A stretch of DNA of 45,571 bases from Oxalobacteraceae bacterium (lineage in GTDB: Bacteria; Pseudomonadota; Gammaproteobacteria; Burkholderiales; Burkholderiaceae_D), in assembly GCA_025352145.1 (NCBI GenBank), contig JANXTY010000001.1, positions 1 to 45,571 of the forward strand. Direction: 5' to 3'. How positions within the stretch are numbered: position 1 is the stretch's first letter; each line of letters opens with the position of its first letter. Position numbers and translations under genes: made by a program. Positions 8,288 through 18,521 of this stretch are shown piece after piece. Below the pieces are notes generated by a model. That model made no database searches, was not told where the DNA came from, and saw only the letters and a program-made list of their open reading frames with translations.

Positions 8288-10366
8288 ATGTCTGCACTAC
8301 CCAAAAAAATGACCAGACCAGTCGAATCTTCCGCCCAGAAAAGCGCAAGCAAACTCGCCAAACTCGGCCTGCACACCGACATGGATCTGGTACTGCATTT
8401 GCCTATGCGGTATGAAGATGAAACCCAGATACTTTCGATGCGTGATGCCGCTTTGCGTGGCGGGCAGGTGGTGCAGGTGGAAGGTATGGTCAGTGATTGC
8501 GACGTTCAATACAAGCCGCGCCGTCAGTTGGTGGTGACGATTGCGGATGATGATACGCAGGTGGTGCTGCGCTTTCTCCATTTTTATGGAAGCCAGCTCA
8601 AGCAGTTGGCCATCGGCGCGCGCGTGCGCGCGCGTGGCGAGTTGAAGCACGGATTTTTTGGGCCGGAAATAGTGCATCCCGCCTATAAAATCGTTAATGA
8701 AGGTGCGCCGCTTTCTACGGAATTGACGCCGGTATATCCCGCCGGAGAGGGCTTATCCCAGCCCATGTTACGCAAGTTGATTGCGGATGCGATGACGCGT
8801 ATCGAATGGCGCGACACGCTCTCGCCCCCTTTGCTGGCGGCGCTGGATTTGTTGGCTTTCGAACCAGCAGTGCGCTTGCTCCACAATCCGCCGAAAGAAG
8901 TCGACGAAAGCGCCTTGGCCGATCGTTCACATCCTGCCTGGGAGCGTATGAAGTTTGACGAATTACTGGCGCAGCAGTTGTCGCTCAAGCGCGCGCAAAT
9001 TGCACGTCGCGCTAAAGGCGCTGCGGCACTGCCGGTGATTGGGACATTGTCCGACAATTTTTTGAAGGCGCTCCCTTTCGCACTCACTCATGCGCAGCAA
9101 AAAGTGCTAGCGGAAATACGAGGCGATTTGCTTGCATCGTTTCCCATGCAGCGCTTGTTGCAAGGCGATGTTGGGAGTGGGAAAACGGTCGTTGCCGCGC
9201 TGGCTGCGGCACAGGCCATCGACAGCGGATTCCAGGCGGTACTGATGGCTCCCACCGAAATTTTAGCCGATCAGCATTTTCGCAAAATTGCCGCCTGGAT
9301 GGAACCGTTGGGCGTCAAAGTTGCATGGCTGACCGGTAGCTTAAAGAAGAAAGAAAAAACCGAGACACAAGTCATGATCGAATCGGGCGCGGCGCAATTG
9401 GTCATTGGTACCCATGCGCTGATTCAGGATGCCGTTCAGTTTGCCCAACTAGGATTGGTGATTGTCGATGAGCAGCACCGTTTCGGTGTCGGCCAGCGAC
9501 TGACGTTGCGCAATAAAGGGGGCGATGGCAAGCAAGGCACTCTCGTGCCGCATCAACTGATGATGTCGGCTACGCCGATTCCGCGTACCCTGGCCATGAC
9601 TTATTACGCCGATCTGGAAGTATCTGTGATCGATGAGTTGCCACCTGGTCGCATTCCCGTTCTCACCCGTGCCGTGGATCAGAATCGACGCGATGAAGTT
9701 ATCGAGAGAGTGCATGCAGCAGTGCGGGAAGGGCGCCAGGTTTACTGGGTTTGTCCTTTGATCGAAGAGTCCGAAGCTTTGCAGTTGCAGACTGCCACCG
9801 ACACCCACGCGATGCTGGTGGAAGCACTGCCGGAACTGCAGGTCGGGCTGGTGCACGGCCGCCTCAAACAGCCTGAAAAACAGGCGGTCATGGATGCTTT
9901 TACACGCGCTGAAATTCATGTGCTGGTCGCGACTACCGTGATCGAAGTCGGCGTCGATGTGCCCAATGCGTCGCTGATGGTGATCGAACATGCGGAGCGC
10001 TTCGGTTTGTCGCAATTGCATCAGTTGCGGGGGCGAGTAGGCCGTGGTTCGGCCGCGAGTGTGTGCCTTTTGTTGTATCAGAGTCCGCTGGGTTGGACCG
10101 CAAAGCAGCGTTTGATGACTATGCGTGCCACCACCGATGGCTTCGAAATTGCCCGGAAGGATTTGGAAATTCGCGGCCCTGGCGAATTTTTAGGCGCGCG
10201 CCAATCCGGCCAGGCCATGCTTCGTTTCGCTGACCTGGAAACAGATCAATGGCTAGTGGACAAGGCACGTCAACTTGCACAAACCTTATTAAGGGAGGAT
10301 CCCCTTGCCGTGGAGGGGCACTTGCAGCGGTGGCTAGGCGCACGCGAGGATTTTTTGAAGGTTTGA
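8288..10366 (+). CDS. recG: ATP-dependent DNA helicase RecG
   Basis: RecG remodels stalled replication forks and branch-migrates Holliday junctions. The 692-aa product matches the usual ~690 aa. The N-terminal wedge/OB domain includes RYEDETQ and RFLHFYGSQ. The helicase core has Walker A GDVGSGKT at about residues 293-300, DEQHRFGV (the DExH motif II variant), MSATPIPRTLAMT, the LPPGR turn and RGRVGRG (motif VI). The C-terminus has the TRG-type segment DGFEIARKDLEIRGPGEFLG. It is monocistronic here, followed by a repeat-rich gap. Confidence 0.97.
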   Translation: MSALPKKMTRPVESSAQKSASKLAKLGLHTDMDLVLHLPMRYEDETQILSMRDAALRGGQVVQVEGMVSDCDVQYKPRRQLVVTIADDDTQVVLRFLHFYGSQLKQLAIGARVRARGELKHGFFGPEIVHPAYKIVNEGAPLSTELTPVYPAGEGLSQPMLRKLIADAMTRIEWRDTLSPPLLAALDLLAFEPAVRLLHNPPKEVDESALADRSHPAWERMKFDELLAQQLSLKRAQIARRAKGAAALPVIGTLSDNFLKALPFALTHAQQKVLAEIRGDLLASFPMQRLLQGDVGSGKTVVAALAAAQAIDSGFQAVLMAPTEILADQHFRKIAAWMEPLGVKVAWLTGSLKKKEKTETQVMIESGAAQLVIGTHALIQDAVQFAQLGLVIVDEQHRFGVGQRLTLRNKGGDGKQGTLVPHQLMMSATPIPRTLAMTYYADLEVSVIDELPPGRIPVLTRAVDQNRRDEVIERVHAAVREGRQVYWVCPLIEESEALQLQTATDTHAMLVEALPELQVGLVHGRLKQPEKQAVMDAFTRAEIHVLVATTVIEVGVDVPNASLMVIEHAERFGLSQLHQLRGRVGRGSAASVCLLLYQSPLGWTAKQRLMTMRATTDGFEIARKDLEIRGPGEFLGARQSGQAMLRFADLETDQWLVDKARQLAQTLLREDPLAVEGHLQRWLGAREDFLKV

Positions 10367-10378
10367 TTGCATGAAATT

Positions 10379-10434
10379 GAGGGGTGATAATTGAGGAGTG
10401 ATAATTGAGGGGTGATAATTAAGGGGTGATTATT
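10379..10434. repeat. Four tandem copies of a 14-bp unit
   Basis: The unit GAGGGGTGATAATT occurs at 10379-10392, then with one change at 10393-10406, exactly at 10407-10420, and with two changes at 10421-10434. It begins 13 bp after the recG stop. No known protein-binding consensus was recognised. Confidence 0.9.
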
Positions 10435-10466
10435 GCAATAATTCTCCATTGTCACCATCTAGTAGT

Positions 10467-10490
10467 CTGTAGGACTGTAGGACTGTAGGA
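10467..10490. repeat. Three exact tandem copies of CTGTAGGA
   Basis: CTGTAGGA is repeated at 10467-10474, 10475-10482 and 10483-10490 without a mismatch. It is a short slippage-prone array in the same gap as two other tandem repeats. Confidence 0.9.
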
Positions 10491-10637
10491 TTGGGGGCAG
10501 GAAAACGGGATGTTTGGTCAATATCTGTCCTCGCTTAGCCGATTTTTCGCTTCGATATTCACAGTCCGACAGGTTGCTAGGGTAAGCTTAGGCATGTTGT
10601 TTGCGCGTCGATGAAATATTCACTGCTTATTTACTAC

Positions 10638-10670
10638 TTAACTCTTAACTCTTAACTCTTAACTTAAGTT
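10638..10670. repeat. Four tandem copies of TTAACTC ending in a palindrome
   Basis: TTAACTC occurs at 10638, 10645 and 10652, and a variant TTAACTT at 10659-10665. The array ends in the palindrome AACTTAAGTT (10661-10670). It lies about 65 bp before the next start codon, so a change in copy number would alter promoter or leader spacing of the DUF1631 gene. Confidence 0.9.
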
Positions 10671-10734
10671 GAGTGACCTTGGATAAAGTCTTAGTTGCTC
10701 TACCTGTCATGCAAGAAAAGGAAATAGCAAGCAT

Positions 10735-13248
10735 ATGGACCGGAATGATTTATTAACTGCTAGCCGAGCTGAATTTCTCCTTGCGTTTTTAAAATTTGCA
10801 GGGGATTCCATTCCCCTTGCATTGAAGGAGTTGTACCAAAAAACCGACTCGTGCCCTACGCCTGGTGACCGTTCTTTCTTCCTGGTTGCGCGCCATAATT
10901 TGCAGAATAGAGATGGCGAACTCATCTTGGAATTAAAGAAAAATATGGAGCACTTGCTTCAACGCAGTTTTCAAACCACTTACAGTACTTTTCGTCCTTC
11001 GTTTTCTTCCACCTATAGCAGCAGTTCGCTCTCGCTGATTGATGCATCGGCTTTCGAAGATGAGCTGCGTATCAAGGAAATGACTAACCAATTTCGCAAT
11101 CAGGCGGAAGATCAATTACGTGATCTGAACATCCGCATTGCGCTCTTGTTTGAACAGGAGAAAATTGAAGAACGAGAAAATCCATTCAGGCCCTATCTCT
11201 TCGCACGGTGTATCACGTCGGCAGTCGAGGGTTTAGGTGAGTCGGCAGAGGTGAGCGCCATCCTGGCCCAGCAATTGGGCGAGAGCATGATCGATGGCAT
11301 TGATGAGATTTATAGTTGTGTTAACGCGCACCTGGCGCGCAATGGCATTGCAGCACAACTCCAATTGAAGATTTCAAAATCCAGAACGCGCGACGTCAAG
11401 CCTGTCCAGAATGTTCCGGTCAACCCACATGGCGGCAATCATCCGAATGTCGGTGCCGGAGTTGCTGCCAGCCAGAATGTTTCCCCGGCAGCTCCGCTGG
11501 ATCGCAAGGTAGAACAATTACTCGGTGCCATACAAGTCATGATGTCCGGTTTGTCCAATCACCCGGGCCTGTCGCATCCGACCCCTGCGCCACAAGCAGA
11601 GCGTGAGGCTGGTCAGCGCAAAGTGGAATGGTTGCCCGATAACCAGGTTTTAGGCGACGTCCTTAGAAAATTTTTCGTCGTCAGTGTCAGAGGGGCTCCC
11701 TCTGGTACGGCAACCCCTTCGGCAAGCGGCGGCGATCAAAAAATAAACGATCCCATGCCCGGCAAGGCGGGGCCAAACGCGGGGTTGGAGGGCGCGGCTG
11801 CTCTCAGCAATTCCGAGATGACGCAGGAAATTAATCAGGCTGAAAAAGGAAGCCAGGATGAGGCTCCAGAAGATGAACTACGCAATTTGATCCTTGCGTT
11901 TCGCGCCAGTCCAGAGGGTGCTCGCCTTACTTTGAGCGAGCAGATGAGCACCGATATTTTGGCCATGTTGTTTGAGTTTATTTTGCACGATAATTTAGTT
12001 CCGAAAGCGATTCGGATCCAGATCGGACGCTTGCAATTAGTTATTTTGCGCATAGTTTTGCGCGACACCAGTTTTCTTACGCAGAACAATCACCCACTTC
12101 GACGACTGATTGACCGATTTGCCACTATTGCGCTGGGGCTCCAGCAACTGGACCCAGATCTTGTCCACGTTACCGCCGAAGTGGGGCGGATTGTCGACCT
12201 ATTATTGGAAGAAAAAACGGAAGACGCGACACTGGTTTTAAATACGCTCGACGATGTTGATTTATTTGTGGTCCGGGAAGTGCGCGACAAGCCCGGTGCT
12301 GCCCATCAGGCAATGCAGCTTGCGGATAAAGCGTTAAGCTTGAGTCGGCAATTTTCCCCCAGGCCGAGCTTGATGAAAGAGGCATTGTCGGCGTGGACTG
12401 TTGACACGTATCTTCGTGATTTCCTTGAAAATACCTGGATGCCGGTCATTGAAATCGCTGAAGCAACCGATAGCGCAATGGGAAAACGACTCAGGATCAT
12501 GGTGCCGGAGTTACTCTGGAGCAGTGTGCCCAAGGGTGACGCGCAAGACCGGAAGCAGTTGTTTGCGCTGCTCCCGCCCCTGCTCGATGCCATACGCGCA
12601 GGGTTGGCCTTGATCGGTTGGACTGCGCTGCAGCAGCAGGAATTGTTGAATTGGCTGGTAGATGTACACACCAAGGCTTTGCGCGTTGGCAATGCAAGTC
12701 AGGAATCTCCCTCGCTGCTGGCAACCCGCGACCACTTTGCCAAATTTATCGCCAATCCTGCGCCGGAAGCAGTACCGATATGGGTGGAAGGCGATCTGTC
12801 CGATGACCGAACCTTTTTGGAGGCAGCCCTGCGAGAATTACACCTCGAGGTGCGCCAGCTCGATCCGATTTTCGATGTGCCGCCGGAAGATGCCGCCGTT
12901 CAGACCGATCCCCCTTTTCCTCACATTGGGTTGCCGGACACATTGCCGGTTACCGCCACGCCTACTGCATCAGGACTGAAGATGGATTTGCGATGCGGTG
13001 TGCCGATAGAAATAACGCTTGGAATGCCCCAGCGCGGATTGTTGATCTGGGTCAGTCCTCATTTTTCTTATGTACTGTTGACCTTGGCCGACGACTTAAA
13101 ACCATCGGCAATCAGTGTCAAATTATTTCAGTACTTGCTAGATTCTGCGCGGGTCCGTTTTCTGGAACCAGCCCCCCTTTTCGAGCGCGCGGTTAACTCC
13201 TTATTGATATCGGCCGATGGGATAGATAGTTCGGCGAATGCCCGCTAA
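10735..13248 (+). CDS. DUF1631 family protein
   Basis: This large 837-aa protein has no signal peptide or membrane helix and is probably cytoplasmic. The N-terminal ~220 residues (FLLAFLKFAGDSIPLALKEL, then a helical NPFRPYLFARCITSAVE section) and the C-terminal block (GLLIWVSPHFSYVLLTLADDL and ARVRFLEPAPLFERAVNSLL) fit the DUF1631 family, common in beta- and gammaproteobacteria. Some members are mislabelled thymidine phosphorylase; I see no such enzyme motif here. Residues ~225-390 are a low-complexity linker rich in Pro, Gly, Ala and Ser. Function is unknown. The gene converges on the serine protease with only 19 bp between stops. Confidence 0.85.
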   Translation: MDRNDLLTASRAEFLLAFLKFAGDSIPLALKELYQKTDSCPTPGDRSFFLVARHNLQNRDGELILELKKNMEHLLQRSFQTTYSTFRPSFSSTYSSSSLSLIDASAFEDELRIKEMTNQFRNQAEDQLRDLNIRIALLFEQEKIEERENPFRPYLFARCITSAVEGLGESAEVSAILAQQLGESMIDGIDEIYSCVNAHLARNGIAAQLQLKISKSRTRDVKPVQNVPVNPHGGNHPNVGAGVAASQNVSPAAPLDRKVEQLLGAIQVMMSGLSNHPGLSHPTPAPQAEREAGQRKVEWLPDNQVLGDVLRKFFVVSVRGAPSGTATPSASGGDQKINDPMPGKAGPNAGLEGAAALSNSEMTQEINQAEKGSQDEAPEDELRNLILAFRASPEGARLTLSEQMSTDILAMLFEFILHDNLVPKAIRIQIGRLQLVILRIVLRDTSFLTQNNHPLRRLIDRFATIALGLQQLDPDLVHVTAEVGRIVDLLLEEKTEDATLVLNTLDDVDLFVVREVRDKPGAAHQAMQLADKALSLSRQFSPRPSLMKEALSAWTVDTYLRDFLENTWMPVIEIAEATDSAMGKRLRIMVPELLWSSVPKGDAQDRKQLFALLPPLLDAIRAGLALIGWTALQQQELLNWLVDVHTKALRVGNASQESPSLLATRDHFAKFIANPAPEAVPIWVEGDLSDDRTFLEAALRELHLEVRQLDPIFDVPPEDAAVQTDPPFPHIGLPDTLPVTATPTASGLKMDLRCGVPIEITLGMPQRGLLIWVSPHFSYVLLTLADDLKPSAISVKLFQYLLDSARVRFLEPAPLFERAVNSLLISADGIDSSANAR

Positions 13249-13267
13249 AAAAGACGGACATTCTTTC

Positions 13268-14812
<1,545 letters not shown>

Positions 14813-14978
14813 TTTTTTCTTTTTAAGCATAAAAAAGTATTGTATTTGAATAAGACAATCCACACTAATATTCCCTTGATACATTTTGTCAGCCTGAGGG
14901 CCGCAAAGCTATAGCATAATGTCCGTTTTAGGCGTGAGCAATTGATGCAAAGGTCAGGTTAAAGGAATGGAGGGGTGT

Positions 14979-16529
14979 ATGCGTTACTTCGTATGTGCAT
15001 GGCTGCTATGGTGGGGAATCGCCCAGGCTGAGGTACTGGAAAAATCCGTCACGCCTGCCCCGGAGGAGAAATTGGTCCAGACGGTAACCAACGCGGTGAA
15101 GTCTTACTACGACTTGCTCAAAGCGGAGTTCGGGCTAGAGCCGCAAAGTGTACAGATCGAGTTCAGCACAAGCGAAGAAGACTATTCGGCGCGTTTGTCT
15201 GCTCACGGAGATAAAGATGCTGTCCGCAATGCCAAAAAGCATACTGCGGTGATTTTTCCGAAAGAGCGCCTGATGGTGATCGGTTTTAATCCAGGCGATA
15301 GCGCGGCCAAAATTAAGCTGTTTATAGTACAAAACCTCACGTCTTACAGTGTGCAGAATGATCTGGCGAGTGGGAAAGTCTATCGTGCGCGGCCTTGGAT
15401 ACGTGTAGGGCTAGGCCATTATGTTGATTGGGTATTGCTGCAAAAAATGGGATCGGAAAGTCTCGAAAGACGACGCCTTGAAACCGCGAATGCTTTGCGT
15501 CTTTCGGATACCTATCCCATGCCGCAAGACATGGCCGATATGAAAAATGAGGATTTTCTGACCTTAAGCGAAAAGGAAAAACGAGGCCACAGCCTGATGG
15601 CGGATTTAATGATGGTTTACCTTTATGAAAAAAAAGGCAGTAAATTGTTTGGCGATCTGTCCGATTATTATCGTTGCCTGGGGCGCGATAGCATTCCCGA
15701 GACCGTCTGTTTTTCGAAATACATCGGGGTTGAGCCGGAACAATTTTTTCCTCAGGTACAAAACTGGGTAATCGAGACTTTAGAAAAATCCGGGGGTCTT
15801 GACGTCGTCGCTAATGAGCAAGAGGGGATCGCAGCAGAAATTAGCAAGGTGTATGCCGTTCAGCAGACGCTGCTTGAGGAGAAGCTAGGGCGCAAACTGG
15901 GCATTACCCTCCGTATCCATTTAAGCCAGGCATGCGAGGAAATGGCGGAACAGATGGTGGAAGAGCTCGGGATGACCAAAGAGATGGCGGCTACGATGGC
16001 GAAGTCCGGCTGGTTTTCATCCGATAGCGTATGGTTTATTAATACCAGCCTCACTAATACCCCGGAAAAACGTGCCGATCTGATCGGTACTATGGTGATG
16101 GGCAGCTATCTGGAGTCGCGCGCAGACAATATGAATCAAATGTATTGGCTCTATGCCGGCCTCAATGATTGGATGTCCGCGCAATTGCTGAATAAGCTTG
16201 GGTTACGTTCGCTTGCACAGACCGTGGCCCTGAGAAAGAACGTACTGGAGAACGCCAAGAGAGGTCTTCCCGCACTCAGTGAATTAACGACGCTTGCCGC
16301 CTGGCGCGAGGCGAAGAAGAAATATGGCCTGACTGTAGTGAGGCAAGTTGCCGCAGAGGCCGCCAACGCATTGCTCCACAAAAAAGGCGAAGCTGCGCTG
16401 GAACAATGGATTGAATCGAATATGCCGCTTGATGGCGCTCCCGGTGGCCTCAGCGCTTTTGCTCAGGCTTTTGGTGAGACGGCCGACACATTCGTTAAGA
16501 ATTTCACTATTGCGACACCTGTTAATTAG
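14979..16529 (+). CDS. Secreted protein with two tandem, apparently inactive gluzincin-like modules
   Basis: The 516-aa product starts with a short signal peptide (RYFVCAWLLWWGIAQAE). GGAGGGG before the ATG at 14979 supports this start over 14967. The protein appears duplicated. KLFIVQNLTSYSV...RPWIRVGLGHYVDWVLLQKMG in the first half parallels ADLIGTMVMGSYL...MYWLYAGLNDWMSAQLLNKLG in the second. The layout recalls peptidase-MA-type gluzincins, where HExxH precedes a W-x-x-E-G-L-A-x-Y segment. Both copies lack HExxH, and the glutamate of the EGLA segment is replaced by valine or alanine. It may therefore be a binding or scaffold protein. The assignment rests on pattern only. Confidence 0.6.
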   Translation: MRYFVCAWLLWWGIAQAEVLEKSVTPAPEEKLVQTVTNAVKSYYDLLKAEFGLEPQSVQIEFSTSEEDYSARLSAHGDKDAVRNAKKHTAVIFPKERLMVIGFNPGDSAAKIKLFIVQNLTSYSVQNDLASGKVYRARPWIRVGLGHYVDWVLLQKMGSESLERRRLETANALRLSDTYPMPQDMADMKNEDFLTLSEKEKRGHSLMADLMMVYLYEKKGSKLFGDLSDYYRCLGRDSIPETVCFSKYIGVEPEQFFPQVQNWVIETLEKSGGLDVVANEQEGIAAEISKVYAVQQTLLEEKLGRKLGITLRIHLSQACEEMAEQMVEELGMTKEMAATMAKSGWFSSDSVWFINTSLTNTPEKRADLIGTMVMGSYLESRADNMNQMYWLYAGLNDWMSAQLLNKLGLRSLAQTVALRKNVLENAKRGLPALSELTTLAAWREAKKKYGLTVVRQVAAEAANALLHKKGEAALEQWIESNMPLDGAPGGLSAFAQAFGETADTFVKNFTIATPVN

Positions 16530-16619
16530 GCTGGAATATAGGCCGTAATAGGAATAAAGGCGGATTTGTATCGCCCACAATCGTAGCTGGACGCCTGAAG
16601 CGTTGGGTGCATTGGCACA

Positions 16620-17513
16620 TTATTTGTGGAACTCGCGTATCGTATTGAGATTGTCGCGAAGGGCCAGGACAATGGACTCGATGAGTTCGCTGCGCTTTCT
16701 TGCTTCAGAACGTTTTCTTGATGGTATCGTTCCAAAGTCGGGTTTCTGAAAGGGCGAACAAGGCAGTTCGAAGTCGGTATCATTTCTTTTAATGGCGTGC
16801 ATTTCTTCCCACAATTCGTCGTAATTCGACAGCATTTTTTTGCGACGTGAGCGATTGATTGAAATCCTCTTTTCATCAGCGACTAACAGTGTTCCCGTAC
16901 ATCCGAAATAATTTCCCATATCTTGAATGATCGCCACCATAAAATTTTTTGGTCGGCACCCATGCAATTCTCGGGTGACACGTTTTATCCACATTGCGCC
17001 ATCAATCGAGCGGATGCCATGCAGGCAGCCGACCTTGATATAGTTTTTCCCATGGAGTGTCAACAAAATGAAGGTGGCGGAATAAATGCCTATTTGATCG
17101 GATACCAAACTCAGGCACAGCTCCCCTTCGCGATGGCTATCGTTGATTGCAGAGAGTTGGAGTTGGTAAAGCGCCCCGGATTTTCCTCGAAACTCACACA
17201 CCGGAAGAGGCTTTTCAGCGGCCATCTTGATCAGATTTCCAAATCCCGTATGGAACATTAATGCGTAATGACCGATCAATAAATCGACGCGCTCCGCACA
17301 CCGTAAATGATTCGACAGATAGGGCCGGTATATTTTATGTACTAATCGGGGATATAGTTTTGCCAAATCATCGAGCGTTGGATGGTGATGCAGGAATTGG
17401 AGCCAACGGCGCGTTTGCGTTGGATAAATAAGTGACCCCAAGCTTAACTTCACGATATTTTTTAGCTGTCCCTGTCTAAAAAAGGTCGTTATCTTCGAAT
17501 AAACAAACCGCAT
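16620..17513 (-). CDS. VirK/YbjX family protein (DUF535)
   Basis: The 297-aa protein matches the VirK/YbjX (DUF535) family in its order of blocks: an N-terminal helical WLQFLHHHPTLDDLAKLYPRLVHKIYRPYL region, then LLIGHYALM, a central beta-rich region with EGELCLSLVSDQIGIYSATFIL and a VGCLHGIRSIDG turn, and a C-terminal basic helical tail. Members of this family have been linked to virulence and resistance to antimicrobial peptides in enterobacteria; the biochemical role is unknown. No signal peptide is obvious. It lies divergent from the response-regulator gene. Confidence 0.85.
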   Translation of the reverse strand: MRFVYSKITTFFRQGQLKNIVKLSLGSLIYPTQTRRWLQFLHHHPTLDDLAKLYPRLVHKIYRPYLSNHLRCAERVDLLIGHYALMFHTGFGNLIKMAAEKPLPVCEFRGKSGALYQLQLSAINDSHREGELCLSLVSDQIGIYSATFILLTLHGKNYIKVGCLHGIRSIDGAMWIKRVTRELHGCRPKNFMVAIIQDMGNYFGCTGTLLVADEKRISINRSRRKKMLSNYDELWEEMHAIKRNDTDFELPCSPFQKPDFGTIPSRKRSEARKRSELIESIVLALRDNLNTIREFHK

Positions 17514-17730
17514 AATTAATTTTCTGTCTTATGAATGCTGAGGGGTTGCGCAATGCAAATCTTACTGCGGGAGGGCAGTTTTTTTAACCGCTCATTTTTA
17601 AGGGTGGTGCAACACTGTCTCAGTTTAGTCTACGCGAGGACATTTAATAAGTAGGCGAGTTTGAGGTGAAATTAATATAAAATCTACGCATAATTATTTT
17701 TTATTAAACGTTCATCAGCTTGGGTTGACT

Positions 17731-18438
17731 ATGCTTGAAGATACGCCGCGTGCTCGCGCAAGGGTTTTGATAGTAGAGGATAACCCTGTGACGCAATTAG
17801 CTTTGTCCCTTGCCGTTCGGTCGGAACCAACACTTCAATTAATGGCAGCATTTGATACCATTCGATCCGCTTCAGTGTGGTTAAAAACCGAACCCGTTGA
17901 TTTGTTATTGACCGATCTGGAACTGCCAGACGGTTCTGGCATTGACGTTATTCACGCTTGCCTTGCCAATCATCCCGAGTGCGACATCATGGTGGTTACT
18001 ACTTCTAGCGATGAGGCTAATGTGCTTGCCTGCATTGAAGCGGGTGCTGCCGGGTATATTCTCAAGAGTGCCGGAAAATTCGATATTGTACATTCTATTC
18101 TTGATTTATTGTCAGGTGGATCGCCGATGAGCCCGGTGATTGCGCGCATGGTTCTTGATCGAATCCGGGACACGAGAACGGCGGGGGTCGTGCTGCCAAC
18201 AGCGCCTGCAAATGGGGCGATTGCCGCACTGACCAAACGTGAAGCAGTCCTTCTGAAATTAATTGCACAAGGCCATGCGTATGGGGATGTCGCTAAGGAT
18301 TTATCGATTTCGGTGAGCACTGTTCAAGCGCACATCAAAAATATTTACAGCAAGCTCTCCGTACATTCTCGCGGCGAAGCCGTGTTTGAAGCGCAGCGGC
18401 AAGGCTTGCTCACATTTGGCGGGCAGAAGAAAAAATAA
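17731..18438 (+). CDS. NarL/FixJ-type response regulator with LuxR helix-turn-helix
   Basis: The 235-aa transcription regulator has a receiver domain at residues ~10-125 with an acidic pocket (VLIVEDN), the phospho-acceptor Asp62 in LLLTDLELPDG, the conserved Thr in VVTTSSDE and Lys in YILKSAG. A LuxR-type DNA-binding domain follows at ~170-232 (LTKREAVLLKLIAQGHAYGD and VSTVQAHIKNIYSKL). No partner kinase is adjacent, so it is an orphan regulator here. An in-frame TTG two codons earlier is possible; the ATG at 17731 is preferred by codon type, though neither has a good ribosome site. Confidence 0.93.
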   Translation: MLEDTPRARARVLIVEDNPVTQLALSLAVRSEPTLQLMAAFDTIRSASVWLKTEPVDLLLTDLELPDGSGIDVIHACLANHPECDIMVVTTSSDEANVLACIEAGAAGYILKSAGKFDIVHSILDLLSGGSPMSPVIARMVLDRIRDTRTAGVVLPTAPANGAIAALTKREAVLLKLIAQGHAYGDVAKDLSISVSTVQAHIKNIYSKLSVHSRGEAVFEAQRQGLLTFGGQKKK

Positions 18439-18521
18439 GGGTCGTCTACAAACGTAGGCGAGAGGAGAATTTCGCTTGAAGCCGCTGGTTAATAAGGGCA
18501 AACATGCCTACGGGGAGACAC

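Larger units (their letters stand above)
10367..10734. other. Repeat-rich intergenic region after recG
   Basis: This 368-bp gap contains three unrelated short tandem repeats, listed separately (14, 8 and 7 bp units), and ends 10 bases after an AAGGAA-type ribosome site for the next gene. I see no gene in it, and no clear terminator for recG apart from the repeats. Confidence 0.7.

Noticed and set aside
8059-8415. 118-codon plus-strand open frame upstream of and overlapping recG
   Set aside because: It runs 128 bp into recG in another frame and has no family resemblance; the true recG start at 8288 explains the region.
10379-10434. Tandem repeats that might suggest a CRISPR array
   Set aside because: Units are only 14 bp and contiguous with no spacers, and there are no cas genes.
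17564-17587. Terminator-like ACTGC/GCAGT stem with a T-run on the plus strand between the VirK/YbjX and response-regulator genes
   Set aside because: The stem is only 5 bp, and no plus-strand transcript is known to end there; the neighbouring genes are divergent.
17725-17733. TTG as start of the NarL-type regulator
   Set aside because: An ATG lies two codons later and the TTG has no better ribosome site.
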